NCBI RefSeq assembly: GCF_022811645.1 | Contig: NZ_CP094534.1 | Coordinates: 4,712,001-4,776,000, forward strand | Direction of reading: 5' to 3' | DNA: 64,000 nucleotides | Source: Hymenobacter monticola | GTDB lineage: Bacteria; Bacteroidota; Bacteroidia; Cytophagales; Hymenobacteraceae | Part shown: positions 18,356 to 26,878 of the stretch, piece by piece | Position numbering within the stretch: the first letter of the stretch is position 1 | How the letters are laid out: every line of letters starts with the position of its first letter | Notes under the pieces: generated by a model | Database searches by the model: none | What the model saw: the letters and a program-made list of their open reading frames with translations, nothing else | What the model was told of the DNA's origin: nothing | Position numbers and translations under genes: made by a program

Positions 18356-19660
18356 ATGGCAGCATTTGAAGTACGCGGCGGCAAGCAGCTGCGCGGCGAA
18401 ATCACGCCCCAGGGCGCCAAAAACGAAGCCCTCCAAATTCTATGCGCGGTATTGCTCACGCCCGAGCCCGTCACCATCAGCAACATCCCCGACATCCGCG
18501 ACGTCAACAAGCTCATTGAGCTGCTGCGCGACATGGGCGTGAAAGTGGGCAAGCTGGCTTCGGACACTTACATTTTCCAGGCCGAAGGTGTGAACCTGGA
18601 CTACATGGATTCGCCGGAATTTGTGGCCCAGGCCGGTGCCTTGCGCGGCTCGGTGATGATACTCGGGCCCATGCTGGGGCGCTACGGCCGCTGCCAGCTG
18701 CCCAAGCCGGGCGGCGACAAAATCGGCCGCCGTCCCATGGACACGCACTTCCTGGGCCTCGAAAAGCTGGGCGGCAAGCTCACGCTGGAAGGCACCGACT
18801 TCTACCGCATCAAGGTAGAAGGCAAGCTGACCGGCACCCACATGCTGCTGGACGAAGCCTCCGTGACGGGCACGGCCAACATCCTGATGGCCGCCGTGCT
18901 GGCGGAAGGCACCACCACCATCTACAACGCCGCCTGCGAGCCCTACTTGCAGCAGCTGTGCCGCATGCTGGTGCGCATGGGTGCCAACATTCAGGGCATT
19001 GGCTCCAATCTGCTCACTATCCAAGGCGTCGACCGCCTGGGCGGCACCGAGCACCGCATGCTGCCCGACATGATTGAAATTGGCTCCTTCATCGGCCTAG
19101 CGGCCATGACGGGTTCCGAAATCACCATCAAAGATTGCCAGATTCCGGAGTTGGGCCTTATTCCCGACACCTTCCGTAAGCTGGGCATTCAAATGGAATT
19201 CCGGGGCGATGACATTTACATTCCGGCCCAGAAGCACTACGAAATTGCTACCTACCTCGACGGCTCCATTCTGACGGTGTCGGACCACACCTGGCCGGGC
19301 TTCACACCTGATTTGCTGAGCATTGTGCTGGTGGTGGCCTGCCAGGCCAAGGGCACGGTGCTGATTCACCAGAAGATGTTTGAGTCGCGCCTGTTTTTTG
19401 TGGACAAGCTCATCGACATGGGCGCCCAAATCATCCTCTGCGACCCGCACCGCGCCACCGTCATCGGCCTCGACCAGCAGAAGCAGCTGCACGGCATCAC
19501 CATGACCTCGCCCGACATCCGGGCCGGTGTGGCCCTGCTCATTGCCGCACTGAGTGCCGAAGGCAAGAGCACCATCCTCAACGTGGAGCAGATTGACCGC
19601 GGCTACCAATTTATCGACCAGCGTTTGAACGCGCTGGGAGCAGATATTAAGCGCCTGTAA
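18356..19660 (+). CDS. murA: UDP-N-acetylglucosamine 1-carboxyvinyltransferase (MurA) with Asp in place of the catalytic Cys
   Basis: 434-residue enzyme that starts peptidoglycan synthesis by moving enolpyruvyl from PEP to UDP-GlcNAc. Landmarks: GAKNEALQILCAVLLT, RGSVMILGPMLGR, IGRRPMDTHFLGLEKLGG, ASVTGTANILMAAVLAEG, and the C-terminal RAGVALLIAALSAEGKS. In the active-site loop (KPGGDKIGRRP) residue 121 is Asp where E. coli has Cys115. The same swap in other bacteria keeps activity and gives fosfomycin resistance. It may be cotranscribed with the DUF4290 gene. Confidence 0.96.
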   Translation: MAAFEVRGGKQLRGEITPQGAKNEALQILCAVLLTPEPVTISNIPDIRDVNKLIELLRDMGVKVGKLASDTYIFQAEGVNLDYMDSPEFVAQAGALRGSVMILGPMLGRYGRCQLPKPGGDKIGRRPMDTHFLGLEKLGGKLTLEGTDFYRIKVEGKLTGTHMLLDEASVTGTANILMAAVLAEGTTTIYNAACEPYLQQLCRMLVRMGANIQGIGSNLLTIQGVDRLGGTEHRMLPDMIEIGSFIGLAAMTGSEITIKDCQIPELGLIPDTFRKLGIQMEFRGDDIYIPAQKHYEIATYLDGSILTVSDHTWPGFTPDLLSIVLVVACQAKGTVLIHQKMFESRLFFVDKLIDMGAQIILCDPHRATVIGLDQQKQLHGITMTSPDIRAGVALLIAALSAEGKSTILNVEQIDRGYQFIDQRLNALGADIKRL

Positions 19661-19687
19661 AACAGCACTTAGCAAAATCAAGTTGAG

Positions 19688-19721
19688 CAGCCCGGCCCTT
19701 ACAGGTCGGGCTGTTTCTTTT
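19688..19721 (+). terminator. Terminator after murA
   Basis: CAGCCCG (19688-19694) pairs with CGGGCTG (19707-19713), followed by TTTCTTTTAT. Confidence 0.75.
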
Positions 19722-19810
19722 ATCGGTGGGTTACCCCGCTGCGAAAGCTGGATAAAGTAACAGCCGCGCAGCTGTTCGTTTTCACTTTCAGCTTTCCCCA
19801 AAATCTTCCG

Positions 19811-20680
19811 ATGAAAAATCTGATTTTCCCGGTCCTGCTTGGATTCGGCCTGGTAGGTTGCGCCCAATCGGCAAAAGACGAGCAGGCCGCAACCGGCCCG
19901 CAAACCGTCGCTTCCCACACCCAACATGAGCCGACGGCTGGCTCTACTCCAGAGCAAGGTGCTGCCAGCACACCCGCTCCTTCCCCCGGCGCCGCGCCCC
20001 TGCCAAGCCCGCCAGCACCGCCCCGCACGGTGGTGTACGAGGGCAAGATGGAACTGGCCGTTCGCAATTTCGAACGCGCCAGCACCGGCATCGATAGCCT
20101 GCTCAACGCGCACGGTGCCTACCTGAACGATGCCCACGAAACCCGGAGTGATGACCGGCCGCACCAGCAAATGACCATCAAGGTGCCGCCCGCTCACTTT
20201 GTGCCGCTGGTGGCAGCGCTGAGCAAGCTGGGGCGCGTCGAAAATAAGGACGTCGCTTCGGCCGATGTTACGGCCGACATCCTGGCTTCCAGCGCCAGCC
20301 TGGCCGACCAACAGACGGCCCAAACCAAGTACCAGCAATTACTCGCGAAAACCACCGACGCCAAAGAGGTACAGCATCTGCTGGAGCAAGCTCGCCTGGC
20401 CCAAGCCAATGCCGCCGCGGCGCAGGCCCGCCTGCAGGCGTACGGGGCGCAACGCGCCTGGGCCACGCTGAAGCTGCACTACTATCAGGTGTTGCCCTCG
20501 CCCGAGCCGAACGAGCCCCTACCGGCCTTCGCGCCGCAGTTTTTAGAATCGTTTAACCGGGGTTGGTCGGTGGTGCTGAGCGTACTGGTGTGGCTCACCA
20601 ACCTGTGGCCGTTGGTGCTGCTGGCGGGCGGTGCAGTGGCCGGGCTGCGCTGGTGGCACCGGCGTTCGCTGCCGGCTTAG
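19811..20680 (+). CDS. DUF4349 domain lipoprotein, first of a tandem pair
   Basis: 289 residues. Lipobox LLGFGLVGC puts the lipidated Cys at about residue 17. A Pro/Ala-rich linker (about 20-72) leads to a DUF4349 domain (about 74-230, with YEGKMELAVRNFERA and VPPAHFVPLVAALSKLGRVENKDV) that includes a helical stretch, then one strong membrane segment near the C-terminus (WPLVLLAGGAVAGL). Paralogue of the next gene; function unknown, envelope location inferred. Confidence 0.82.
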   Translation: MKNLIFPVLLGFGLVGCAQSAKDEQAATGPQTVASHTQHEPTAGSTPEQGAASTPAPSPGAAPLPSPPAPPRTVVYEGKMELAVRNFERASTGIDSLLNAHGAYLNDAHETRSDDRPHQQMTIKVPPAHFVPLVAALSKLGRVENKDVASADVTADILASSASLADQQTAQTKYQQLLAKTTDAKEVQHLLEQARLAQANAAAAQARLQAYGAQRAWATLKLHYYQVLPSPEPNEPLPAFAPQFLESFNRGWSVVLSVLVWLTNLWPLVLLAGGAVAGLRWWHRRSLPA

Positions 20681-20808
20681 TCGGGGGCGATGAGCGCGGC
20701 CTTTCGTGGCTCATCCTTCACAGTAGATATATCAGCTTTCACTAATGAAGCGTTAGTGGCAAACCTGCGCCGGTCTCATTTCCTGTTTCACTTTCAAGTC
20801 CAGCCATT

Positions 20809-21699
20809 ATGAAGTGTCATTGCGGAATTCTTTTTGGGCTTGCAGCCCTGCTGGGTAGCTGTAGCCAAGCACAAAAGCAAAAAGAAACCGCCGCTCTCAC
20901 GGCCCCAATGGACGTGGCCATGTCGGCGCCTCCCCCGGTAGGTTCGCCGGATATGAATGCCGAAGCAGGGCCTACGGCCGACTTAACGCCTGTTGCCGGT
21001 ACCAAGGCAACGCCGCAGCCGGCACCGGGCAGTGCTGCAGTTCCGGCCCGGCTGCTCATCTACCACGCCGATTTGCGCCTGAAAGTGCCCAGCGTCCGGC
21101 GAGCCAGCGGCAGCCTCGACAGCCTGGTGCGCCGCAACGGCGGCTACCTGAGTGCCGCCACCGAGGTGCGGGAAGAGGGCGAATGGCGCCAAGCCATAAC
21201 CATACGCGTGGTCCCCAGCCGCTTCCAGCCCCTCCTGGCGGCTCTGAGCGGCCTGGGCACCGTGGAGGAAAAGAAGCTGACCACCGACGACGTCACGGCG
21301 CAGCATGCCGACGTAGCCGCCCGCCTAGCCACGAAGCACGCGGTCGAAAAACGGTACGTTGACCTGCTGGCCCGCGCCCGTAAAATCAGCGAAATCCTGG
21401 AAATTGAAGAGAAGATTGGCGAGGTGCGCGAGGAGATTGAGAGCACCGAAAGCCGTCTCAAAACCTTGAATGACGAAGTGGATTACTCCACTATTTCGCT
21501 GGTTTGCTACCAGCCCGTTGCCCAGCCCGTGCACGATGCGCCGGTAGTATCGTTTGCCAGCCGGCTGGTCGATTCGTTTTACGGAGGCTGGACCTTGCTG
21601 ACCAGCCTGCTCATTGGGCTCGTCAGCATCTGGCCACTGCTGATTCTTGGGGCAGCCGCTTGGGTAGGCGTGCGGCGCTGGCGACGCAAATTGGCCTAG
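20809..21699 (+). CDS. DUF4349 domain lipoprotein, second of a tandem pair
   Basis: 296 residues with the same plan as the gene before it: lipobox ending LLGSC (Cys about 16), flexible linker, DUF4349 domain (YHADLRLKVPSVRRASGSLDSL; RVVPSRFQPLLAALSGLGTVEEKKL), a Glu/Lys-rich coiled-coil-like segment (about 190-225: EILEIEEKIGEVREEIESTES) and a C-terminal membrane helix (LIGLVSIWPLLILGAAAWVGV). Tandem duplication is likely. DUF4349 proteins usually carry a coiled coil and a single membrane anchor. Confidence 0.84.
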   Translation: MKCHCGILFGLAALLGSCSQAQKQKETAALTAPMDVAMSAPPPVGSPDMNAEAGPTADLTPVAGTKATPQPAPGSAAVPARLLIYHADLRLKVPSVRRASGSLDSLVRRNGGYLSAATEVREEGEWRQAITIRVVPSRFQPLLAALSGLGTVEEKKLTTDDVTAQHADVAARLATKHAVEKRYVDLLARARKISEILEIEEKIGEVREEIESTESRLKTLNDEVDYSTISLVCYQPVAQPVHDAPVVSFASRLVDSFYGGWTLLTSLLIGLVSIWPLLILGAAAWVGVRRWRRKLA

Positions 21700-21723
21700 C
21701 GCTCTGCTTCGCCCATCACAAAA

Positions 21724-21781
21724 AACCGGTCCCGTTGGAGGACCTGACCTCACTTGGTCAGGTCCTCCAACGGGACCGGTT
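21724..21781. terminator. Bidirectional hairpin between convergent genes
   Basis: A perfect 26-bp inverted repeat (21724-21749 and 21756-21781, 6-base loop) with A and T at its ends; it separates the second DUF4349 gene from the leftward membrane-protein gene. Its sequence differs from the other repeat families here. Confidence 0.8.
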
Positions 21782-21800
21782 GTTATGCAGGCCGTTGCTG

Positions 21801-22139
21801 TTAGTCAATCACGAGGTCGACAACGGCATTCACAACCGACAGCGCCAAGCTAAACAGTAAGGCATTAAGCAAGCCGTGCACGTCGAAGCTGTCCATCAGG
21901 AAATCGGCCAGCTTCACGATAATGACGTTGATAACCAGCAGGAAAAGACCCAGTGTGAGTATTGTGATAGGAAAGCCCAGAATTTTAAGAATGGGCTTCA
22001 CCACAGCATTGAGCAGGCCAAGCACCAGCACCAGAATCAGCGCGCTGCTGAAGCCGCCCAGGGCCACGCCCGGCATCACCATGCTCAGGCCGTACACCAG
22101 GCCCGCGGTGAGAACGAATTTGAGAATAAAGCCAAGCAT
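21801..22139 (-). CDS. Phage holin superfamily (Mycobacterial 4 TMS) small membrane protein
   Basis: 112 residues, almost all hydrophobic, with about four membrane helices. The start MLGFILKFVLTAGLVYGL and the middle motif LLNAVVKPILKILGFPITILTLGLF are those of the DUF/phage_holin_4_2 family found in many non-phage bacterial chromosomes. Not evidence of a prophage. Role unknown. Start at 22139, 29 bases after the agmatinase stop. Confidence 0.85.
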   Translation of the reverse strand: MLGFILKFVLTAGLVYGLSMVMPGVALGGFSSALILVLVLGLLNAVVKPILKILGFPITILTLGLFLLVINVIIVKLADFLMDSFDVHGLLNALLFSLALSVVNAVVDLVID

Positions 22140-22168
22140 GAAAACAAGGAGGTTGAAGTGAGAAAAGC

Positions 22169-23263
22169 TTACTCGGCCGCAACGCCACGCGCCGTCAGCC
22201 GTCCTTGCGATACGGCCATCCAGTTGCAAAGTTGGTAGAGCAGGCGTGCCCCCACGATGGCGTTCCATTCGGTGTCGCCGGGCGCCACTTCGTTGAGGTC
22301 GCAACCAATAATCTCGATGCCCTCGCGCACAATAGCACGCAGTAGATACGTGGCTTCCTCGTACTCGAGGCCGCCGGGCACGGGCGTGCCGGTGCCGGGG
22401 CACAGTTTGGGGTCGAGGCCGTCGATGTCGAAGCTGATGTACACCTTCTTGGGTAGCTGGGCGATGATTTTGCCGCAAATTTTCTTCCACGACTTCTTGC
22501 CATACTTCTCGTCGCTGATGAAGCGCTGGCCAAACAGCGCTACCCGCCCGTGGGAGGTGTCGATGAACTCCGCTTCCTGCTGGCAGTAATCACGAATGCC
22601 GACCTGCACCAGCTTCTTTACCTGCGGCAATTCCAGCGCATTGTACATGATGCTGGCGTGCGAGTACTTAAAACCCTCGTAAGCCGGACGCAGGTCGCAA
22701 TGGGCATCAAACTGCAGAATGGCAAATTCCTCGTGGCGCTCGGCCAGGGCGTGCAGGTAGCCCAGCGGCGTGCTGTGGTCGCCGCCCAGCACCACCACGC
22801 CTTTGCCCGCATCGAGCAGGGCACCGGTTTTCTCCTTAAGCCACTGTAGCATCTTCTCCCCTTCGGCGGTGACCTGGGCGGGCACGCCGCTCATTTTCGG
22901 CTGGTCGGCTTCGGGTTGGCCATCTTCCAGCCAGCCGATGTAATCGGCAGCTTGAGGGCGCAGTTGGCGACTGGTTTCGGCAATGGTTTCGTCGGCTTCT
23001 TCCATGGCCAGGCCCAGCTTCCAGGCTTCGGGCAGGTCCGGGTCGTATAGGTCGACTTGCAGCGAGGCCTCGTGAATGGCGGCCGGGCCTTCGGCCGTGC
23101 CAGCCCGGTAGCTCACCGTCACTTCCCACGGCACGGGCACCACCACCACCCGGGCTTCTTCGGGCGTGAAAGGCAGGCCAAACAAGCCGCCAGCCGAGTC
23201 GCCGGGTGCATTGGGGTCGAAGGAAGCTATTTTCTTGGCTAGGGCCGCGTCGGTTTTAGACAT
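22169..23263 (-). CDS. Agmatinase/formimidoylglutamase family ureohydrolase
   Basis: 364-residue Mn-dependent ureohydrolase. Ligand motifs are present: GGDHSTPLG, QFDAHCDLRPAY, and SFDIDGLDPKLCPGTGTPVPGG. The N-terminal extension of about 100 residues is typical of the Bacteroidota members. The substrate (agmatine, formiminoglutamate or another guanidine) cannot be told from sequence. Start MSKTDAALAKK at 23263 is preferred over an in-frame ATG inside the upstream inverted repeat. Confidence 0.9.
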   Translation of the reverse strand: MSKTDAALAKKIASFDPNAPGDSAGGLFGLPFTPEEARVVVVPVPWEVTVSYRAGTAEGPAAIHEASLQVDLYDPDLPEAWKLGLAMEEADETIAETSRQLRPQAADYIGWLEDGQPEADQPKMSGVPAQVTAEGEKMLQWLKEKTGALLDAGKGVVVLGGDHSTPLGYLHALAERHEEFAILQFDAHCDLRPAYEGFKYSHASIMYNALELPQVKKLVQVGIRDYCQQEAEFIDTSHGRVALFGQRFISDEKYGKKSWKKICGKIIAQLPKKVYISFDIDGLDPKLCPGTGTPVPGGLEYEEATYLLRAIVREGIEIIGCDLNEVAPGDTEWNAIVGARLLYQLCNWMAVSQGRLTARGVAAE

Positions 23264-23294
23264 GAGAAACTGTAGGTAAGAATGATAAGATGAC

Positions 23295-23395
23295 AAAAAC
23301 GTCATGCTGAGCGTAGTCGAAGCATCTCTACTGCGCAAGTAAATTGTTTACTACTGCACGCGAGATGCTTCGACTAGGCTCAGCATGACGTTTTT
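23295..23395. repeat. Inverted repeat, GTCATGCTGAGCGTAGTCGAAGC family
   Basis: Arms of 34 bp at 23295-23328 and 23362-23395 with few mismatches, between cheC and the agmatinase-family gene, both leftward. A and T runs at the ends suggest a terminator for the chemosensory operon. Confidence 0.88.
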
Positions 23396-23416
23396 CAAAT
23401 CGAATGTTGCAAAAAA

Positions 23417-24049
23417 TTACGCCGACATCTGGCTGCCCAGGAAATCGTAGCTGCGAATGATTTCCAGAATTTTCGCGAAGGTGACCCGGTCGAAAAACAG
23501 CATGAGCGGCAATTCCACCATGTTGTCTTTATCGGAAAACTGCGTAATCACTGAGAAAATGAGTGGCTGCAGCTGCTGCTGCGGCAGCAAGGCCTGCATG
23601 GTTGAGGCGATGTCACCTTTGGGCGCCATGGGCGGCGCGCCATAAATATTGGCTTTCAAAATATTAGCCAATTGCGTCACCAAAGCGCCGGTGATGATAT
23701 TGCTTATTTCCAGCAGCAGCGACTCCTGTAGCTCGTTCACTTCCAGGGTTTCCGGAATCTGCATGCGCAGGCACACCCGCGACAGGCGCTGAATGTGCTG
23801 GCCCGAGAAAAACATCAGCGTGGTACCGTTGAAGTCACCGCGAATATCGGACTGAATGGCCACGTGCTTCGACTGGTATTCACGAACTTTACGCATGATG
23901 TCGTCGCTCATCAGCAGGTCGATGTTCGGCACTTCCAAAAGCACCCGCTCCTGGGCAATGACGGCGAACGAGTCGGCCGCGCGAGCCAAGCCGATGTTCA
24001 AAATCTCGCGGATTATATCTCGCTCTAAATCGGTCATCGATAAATCCAT
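23417..24049 (-). CDS. cheC: CheC-type CheY-P phosphatase
   Basis: 210 residues, cytoplasmic. Both copies of the CheC active-site signature [DS]xxxExxNx22P are intact: DIIREILN followed 23 residues on by Pro (about residues 10-40), and SLLLEISN with the matching Pro (about 110-140). Such proteins dephosphorylate CheY-P and replace CheZ in many bacteria. It is the last gene of the leftward chemosensory cluster, 53 bases after cheA. Start MDLSMTDLE at 24049 chosen because upstream in-frame sequence is basic and non-conserved. No CheD is present nearby. Confidence 0.86.
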   Translation of the reverse strand: MDLSMTDLERDIIREILNIGLARAADSFAVIAQERVLLEVPNIDLLMSDDIMRKVREYQSKHVAIQSDIRGDFNGTTLMFFSGQHIQRLSRVCLRMQIPETLEVNELQESLLLEISNIITGALVTQLANILKANIYGAPPMAPKGDIASTMQALLPQQQLQPLIFSVITQFSDKDNMVELPLMLFFDRVTFAKILEIIRSYDFLGSQMSA

Positions 24050-24102
24050 AGCGGTGAAGTAAGGGGAATGCAGCTGCGAGGACTGGGTGAATGAAAGGAA
24101 AA

Positions 24103-25743
24103 TCAGGGGCGTTTGTTTAGGAACAAGCGCGTCAGGGCGGGCACGTCGAGCACGAGGCACACTTGCCCACTGCCCAGCAGGGTGACGCCCCCGAAAAGGT
24201 CAATGGTATCCAAAGGTTTGCTCAGGGGCTTGATGACGATGTTTTGCTGCCGAATAAATCGGTCAACCACCAAGCCCAGGCGGCGGTTATTGTAGTTCAC
24301 CACCAGCACCTGTTGCGGGCCGGTGATGTCGTCGCGGGTGGCCAGGGGCAGCGGCCCGTCGCCTTCGTCGTACAAAAGCTGGCGCAGCGGCACCAACGGC
24401 ACCGACTGCTCCTGAAAGTAAGTAATAAATACCCCCCCCACTACCGAAATCTGCCCCGGATGCAGCGAAAGCACCGTATCGGTATGCAGCAAAGGCACGG
24501 CGTAGGGCCGCTCTTCTACTTCCACCAGCAGGGCGCCTTTCACGGCGATGGAAGTGGGCAGCACCAGGGTGAACGTAGTGCCCACGCCCAACTCGGACTC
24601 AACCCGCAACTGGCCACCCAGCGAGTCGAGGGCCAGCTTCACCACGTCGAGGCCCACGCCGCGGCCCGAAATGTCGGTCACCTGCTGGGCCATGGAAAAG
24701 CCCGGCTCGAATAAGTAAGCCCACACGGCTTGCTCGTTCAGGGTGGCGGCGGTGTTGGCGCTTACCAAGCCCCGGTCCACCGCTTTGCGGCGCACGGCTT
24801 CGGTATCAATTCCCCGGCCATCGTCGCGCACCTGGATGAGCACGTCGTCGCGCTCCGTCAGAGCCGAGAGGGTGAGCTGCCCCACGGCGGCCTTGCCAGC
24901 CTTGAGGCGTTGCTCGGTGGTTTCGAGGCCGTGGCTGACGGCGTTGCGCACCAAATGCAGCAGGGCATCGGTAATAATTTGCAGGATGTTGCGGTCAATC
25001 TGCACGTCCTGCCCGCTCATAGTCAGCTCTACTTCCTTGTGCTCAGCCGCGGCCACGTCGCGCACCACGCGCGGAAACTTGTTCAGGAGCACGCCCACGC
25101 CCACCAGCCGGGCGTCCATTACACTGTATTGCAAATCGTCGGAAATGCGGAACAGGTGCTGGGCCGTGGCCAGTAAGGCCGGGTTGTCCAGTTCCTGCGC
25201 CAGCGTCATGATTCGGTCACGGTCGATAACCAACTCACCGACGAGGTTCAGCAGGTTATCAAGCTTTTTCACCTGGATGTAAACCAGGTCCGAAAGCTCC
25301 ATTTTTTTGCTGGACTCTTCTTCGGATTCGCCGGCATCTTCCGCTTCCAGAATAGGCTCCTCACCGCGCACCAAGCGGTCAAGGTTGTCGAGCAACGCCG
25401 TAGCATCGGGCAGAGGCTGGCCCGCGCCTACCGCCCGAATCATATTGCCCAGCGCATCCACACCACTGAACACCACCTTGATGAGCGAGCCGCTGAAGGT
25501 CCGCTCCTGGTCTCGAATAAGCCCGAAGAGTGTTTCGAGGTGGTGGGCCACCTCGCCCAAGTCATTGAACCCCATGGCCCGGGCATTGGCCTTGAGGTTG
25601 TGCATGAGCCGAAACAGCTCATTGAGGGCCGGGCCGGCGTCGGGGTTGCGCTCCAGCTCGCTCAGGTGCCGGCTCATGGAGTCGTAATACTCCAGCGCCT
25701 CGGCCATAAACAGCTCCCGGTATTCCTGGTCGCGCGTTTTCAT
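24103..25743 (-). CDS. cheA: Chemotaxis histidine kinase CheA, short form
   Basis: 546 residues. HPt domain (1-105) with the phospho-acceptor His48 in LFRLMHNLKANARAMGF; a short acidic linker (about 130-148) and no recognisable P2 CheY-binding domain; dimerisation P3 (about 150-215, YIQVKKLDNLLNLVGELV); ATPase P4 with N box HLVRNAVSHGLE, G1 DDGRGID and G2 GRGVGLDVV; and a CheW-like P5 at the C-terminus (about 400-540). All catalytic boxes are intact. Second-last gene of the cluster; it phosphorylates the CheY encoded just upstream. Confidence 0.94.
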   Translation of the reverse strand: MKTRDQEYRELFMAEALEYYDSMSRHLSELERNPDAGPALNELFRLMHNLKANARAMGFNDLGEVAHHLETLFGLIRDQERTFSGSLIKVVFSGVDALGNMIRAVGAGQPLPDATALLDNLDRLVRGEEPILEAEDAGESEEESSKKMELSDLVYIQVKKLDNLLNLVGELVIDRDRIMTLAQELDNPALLATAQHLFRISDDLQYSVMDARLVGVGVLLNKFPRVVRDVAAAEHKEVELTMSGQDVQIDRNILQIITDALLHLVRNAVSHGLETTEQRLKAGKAAVGQLTLSALTERDDVLIQVRDDGRGIDTEAVRRKAVDRGLVSANTAATLNEQAVWAYLFEPGFSMAQQVTDISGRGVGLDVVKLALDSLGGQLRVESELGVGTTFTLVLPTSIAVKGALLVEVEERPYAVPLLHTDTVLSLHPGQISVVGGVFITYFQEQSVPLVPLRQLLYDEGDGPLPLATRDDITGPQQVLVVNYNNRRLGLVVDRFIRQQNIVIKPLSKPLDTIDLFGGVTLLGSGQVCLVLDVPALTRLFLNKRP

Positions 25744-25848
25744 TGGCCGGATAGAATGGTAGTGGATGGGCTACACTGCACCGCACGCAGACGCCACCGG
25801 CCGTTTCCGGCAGGCTGGCAAACAGCGACGAAGCGGGATAGCAACACC

Positions 25849-26235
25849 TTAGGCAGACTGTTCAGAGCCGTTGTTTTGCAGCGCGGTCCCGACGATTTCC
25901 AGTACTTTCTCTTCCGAGAAGGGCTTCACGATGTAAGCCAGCGCACCGTTTTCAATGGCCTCGTTCACAATAACTTCCTGACCGACGGCGCTGCACATCA
26001 CCACTTTAGCAGATGGCTGAATCTGGCGCAGGTTTTTGAGGACGTCGAGACCAGTGTTATCGGGTAGAATCACGTCGAGGGTGATGAGGTCGGGCGTGGT
26101 CGAGGCGGCCATTTCCAAGGCCTGTGCCCCGTTTGCAGCTTCACCAACCACTTCGTAACCGGCGTCGGTGAGCATGTTTTTGAGCATCGTGCGCATATAG
26201 AACGAGTCGTCGACGATGAGAATGCGCTTATTCAT
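25849..26235 (-). CDS. cheY: CheY-like single-domain response regulator
   Basis: 128-residue receiver domain: acidic pair VDDS (about 8-11), phospho-acceptor Asp in LITLDVILPD (about 54), Ser in VVMCSAVGQ in the usual Thr/Ser position, and Lys in YIVKPFSEE. No output domain, so the output is through protein binding, as for CheY. Start MNKRILIVDD at 26235; a second ATG five codons upstream is also possible. Confidence 0.9.
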   Translation of the reverse strand: MNKRILIVDDSFYMRTMLKNMLTDAGYEVVGEAANGAQALEMAASTTPDLITLDVILPDNTGLDVLKNLRQIQPSAKVVMCSAVGQEVIVNEAIENGALAYIVKPFSEEKVLEIVGTALQNNGSEQSA

Positions 26236-26312
26236 GGAATTGGGTGACATGAGATTAATTCGGGAGAACCGCCGCGCTGGCATAGCCCGGCAGGCATAGT
26301 ACGGGCCGGGGC

Positions 26313-26840
26313 TTACGAAGATGCCCCTTTGCCCGGCAGCCGCAGTACTTCGCTTGGCGTGAGCAGCTTACGCATGTCCAGTACAATGATGATGCCGCCC
26401 TCGGGCAGCTTAGCAATGCCTTCGAGGTATTTGTCGCGGGTGCCGGCGTCCTGCACAAACTCCGGCGCCGGCTCAATCTGGCTCAGCGGCAGGGTGAAGG
26501 GCCGGGGCACCTCGCGCACCATCAGCCCCAGCGTGTAGTCGGCCGCTTCCACGGCCACGGTGTAGCTACGCTCGGGCAGGGGCCGACCGGCCGGCCGAAG
26601 CCGAAACCGCTCCTCCAAATCCAAAATGGCGATGATGTCGCCGCGCAGGTTGGCGATGCCTTTGATGAAGGGCGGCGTTTTGGGCATGCGCGCCACTTCG
26701 GGCGTCACGGTCACCTCCTTCACCTGCTCAATGCGGATGCCGTAGTCCTCGTCGCCGAGGCGAAACACGATGAGCTGGACCAACTCAGCGGGTTTGGCGC
26801 GCTCGGTTTTGGGGGTAGTGGCTAGTTCAATCTCGGCCAT
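26313..26840 (-). CDS. cheW: CheW coupling protein
   Basis: 175 residues with the CheW fold: LIVFRLGDEDYGIRIEQVKEV, ARMPKTPPFIKGIANLRGDIIAILDL, and a final beta segment GIIIVLDMRKLLTPSEV. It links the receptor to CheA. It lies 38 bases after the receptor gene in the same operon. Confidence 0.94.
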   Translation of the reverse strand: MAEIELATTPKTERAKPAELVQLIVFRLGDEDYGIRIEQVKEVTVTPEVARMPKTPPFIKGIANLRGDIIAILDLEERFRLRPAGRPLPERSYTVAVEAADYTLGLMVREVPRPFTLPLSQIEPAPEFVQDAGTRDKYLEGIAKLPEGGIIIVLDMRKLLTPSEVLRLPGKGASS

Positions 26841-26878
26841 GCGATAGTACCTAAAAAGCTATGCGGGTGGATTGAAAA

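Noticed and set aside
21801..22139. Holin-like gene considered as prophage evidence
   Set aside because: No phage genes around it; this family is common in bacterial chromosomes.
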